Of a DNA stretch of 6,487 bases, positions 6,346 to 6,487 are shown piece after piece; within the stretch, counting starts at the first letter, position 1; the number at the start of each line of letters is the position of its first letter. A program made the translations under genes and the position numbers. Origin of the DNA: Oscillospiraceae bacterium. GTDB lineage: Bacteria; Bacillota; Clostridia; Oscillospirales; Ruminococcaceae. Location: contig JAIDPG010000353.1 in NCBI GenBank assembly GCA_029062865.1, forward strand, positions 1 through 6,487. The letters are read 5' to 3'. Under the pieces are notes generated by a model that was not told the origin of the DNA, searched no databases, and saw only the letters and a list, made by a program, of their open reading frames with translations.

Positions 6346-6487
6346 ACGCGAGGGCGGCGCGGCAAAACAAGCCCGCAAGAGCTTTCAAGGCGACTTCCGT
6401 TGATTAGTTTCGCTATGCGGCGTCGGGGTTGCGAGGGGACACCCCTTCGGGGGCGGGGGACGACAAAAATTCGAAAAAAAGCGGGCA
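6346..6487. other. non-coding tail with competing G/C hairpins
   Basis: No convincing gene is visible after glmU. The stretch contains AGGGG-ACA-CCCCT (6434-6446) and, sharing the same CCCC, the alternative stem CCCC-TTC-GGGG (6442-6452), followed by a purine-rich run and two A-tracts (6465-6469 and 6474-6480). There is no T-tract after either hairpin on the + strand, so this is not a standard intrinsic terminator, at least within the window. It could be an intergenic repeat, a leader of the next gene, or one end of a repeat cut by the window edge. Confidence 0.4.

Noticed and set aside
5512..6378. - strand open frame across the 3' half of glmU
   Set aside because: It is antisense to the hexapeptide-repeat region of glmU; the periodic sequence of the beta-helix produces long open shadow frames.

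Overview
The window looks like chromosome from a fairly GC-rich, uncultured clostridial bacterium (Oscillospiraceae/Ruminococcaceae-like; placed by protein style and gene content, not by any search). Supporting traits are AGGAG-type ribosome binding sites, a lipoprotein PrsA/PpiC-type foldase, a short group-III (AAT-fold) Orn/Lys/Arg decarboxylase homologue, a YdbT-like triple bacterial-PH membrane protein and a canonical GlmU. Most of it is housekeeping sequence.

Layout: bases 1-179 hold what may be the 3' end of an unidentified gene and the leader of the first complete gene. A lipoprotein peptidyl-prolyl isomerase/foldase follows (180-1487, +). The gap 1488-1784 is almost filled by a 250-bp non-coding palindromic element with 20-bp terminal inverted repeats, which looks like a MITE. 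Next comes a probable operon of three + strand genes: the PLP-dependent decarboxylase-fold enzyme (1785-3089), then two tandem, closely related small proteins of unknown function (3091-3435 and 3455-3784). A - strand gene (3750-4958) encodes a membrane protein with three bacterial PH-like domains; its end overlaps the second small gene by 35 bp. Only 25 bp away, and divergent, is glmU (4984-6345, +), which makes UDP-N-acetylglucosamine for peptidoglycan. The last 142 bases are non-coding and carry competing G/C hairpins.

How the genes relate: GlmU and the PpiC-type lipoprotein both serve the envelope (wall precursor synthesis, folding of exported proteins). In many Firmicutes glmU-prs-pth-mfd-ppiC genes lie near one another, so their presence here fits a rearranged version of that neighbourhood (recalled pattern, not tested). 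The bPH protein is also a membrane protein. The decarboxylase homologue and the duplicated small proteins are tightly packed and probably co-transcribed, but their joint role is unknown.

I see no CRISPR array, tRNA, rRNA, toxin-antitoxin pair, phage module or recognisable defence system. The least ordinary items are the MITE-like element placed directly against the ribosome binding site of the decarboxylase gene, and the tandem small-protein pair that differs by a clean 13-residue internal indel.
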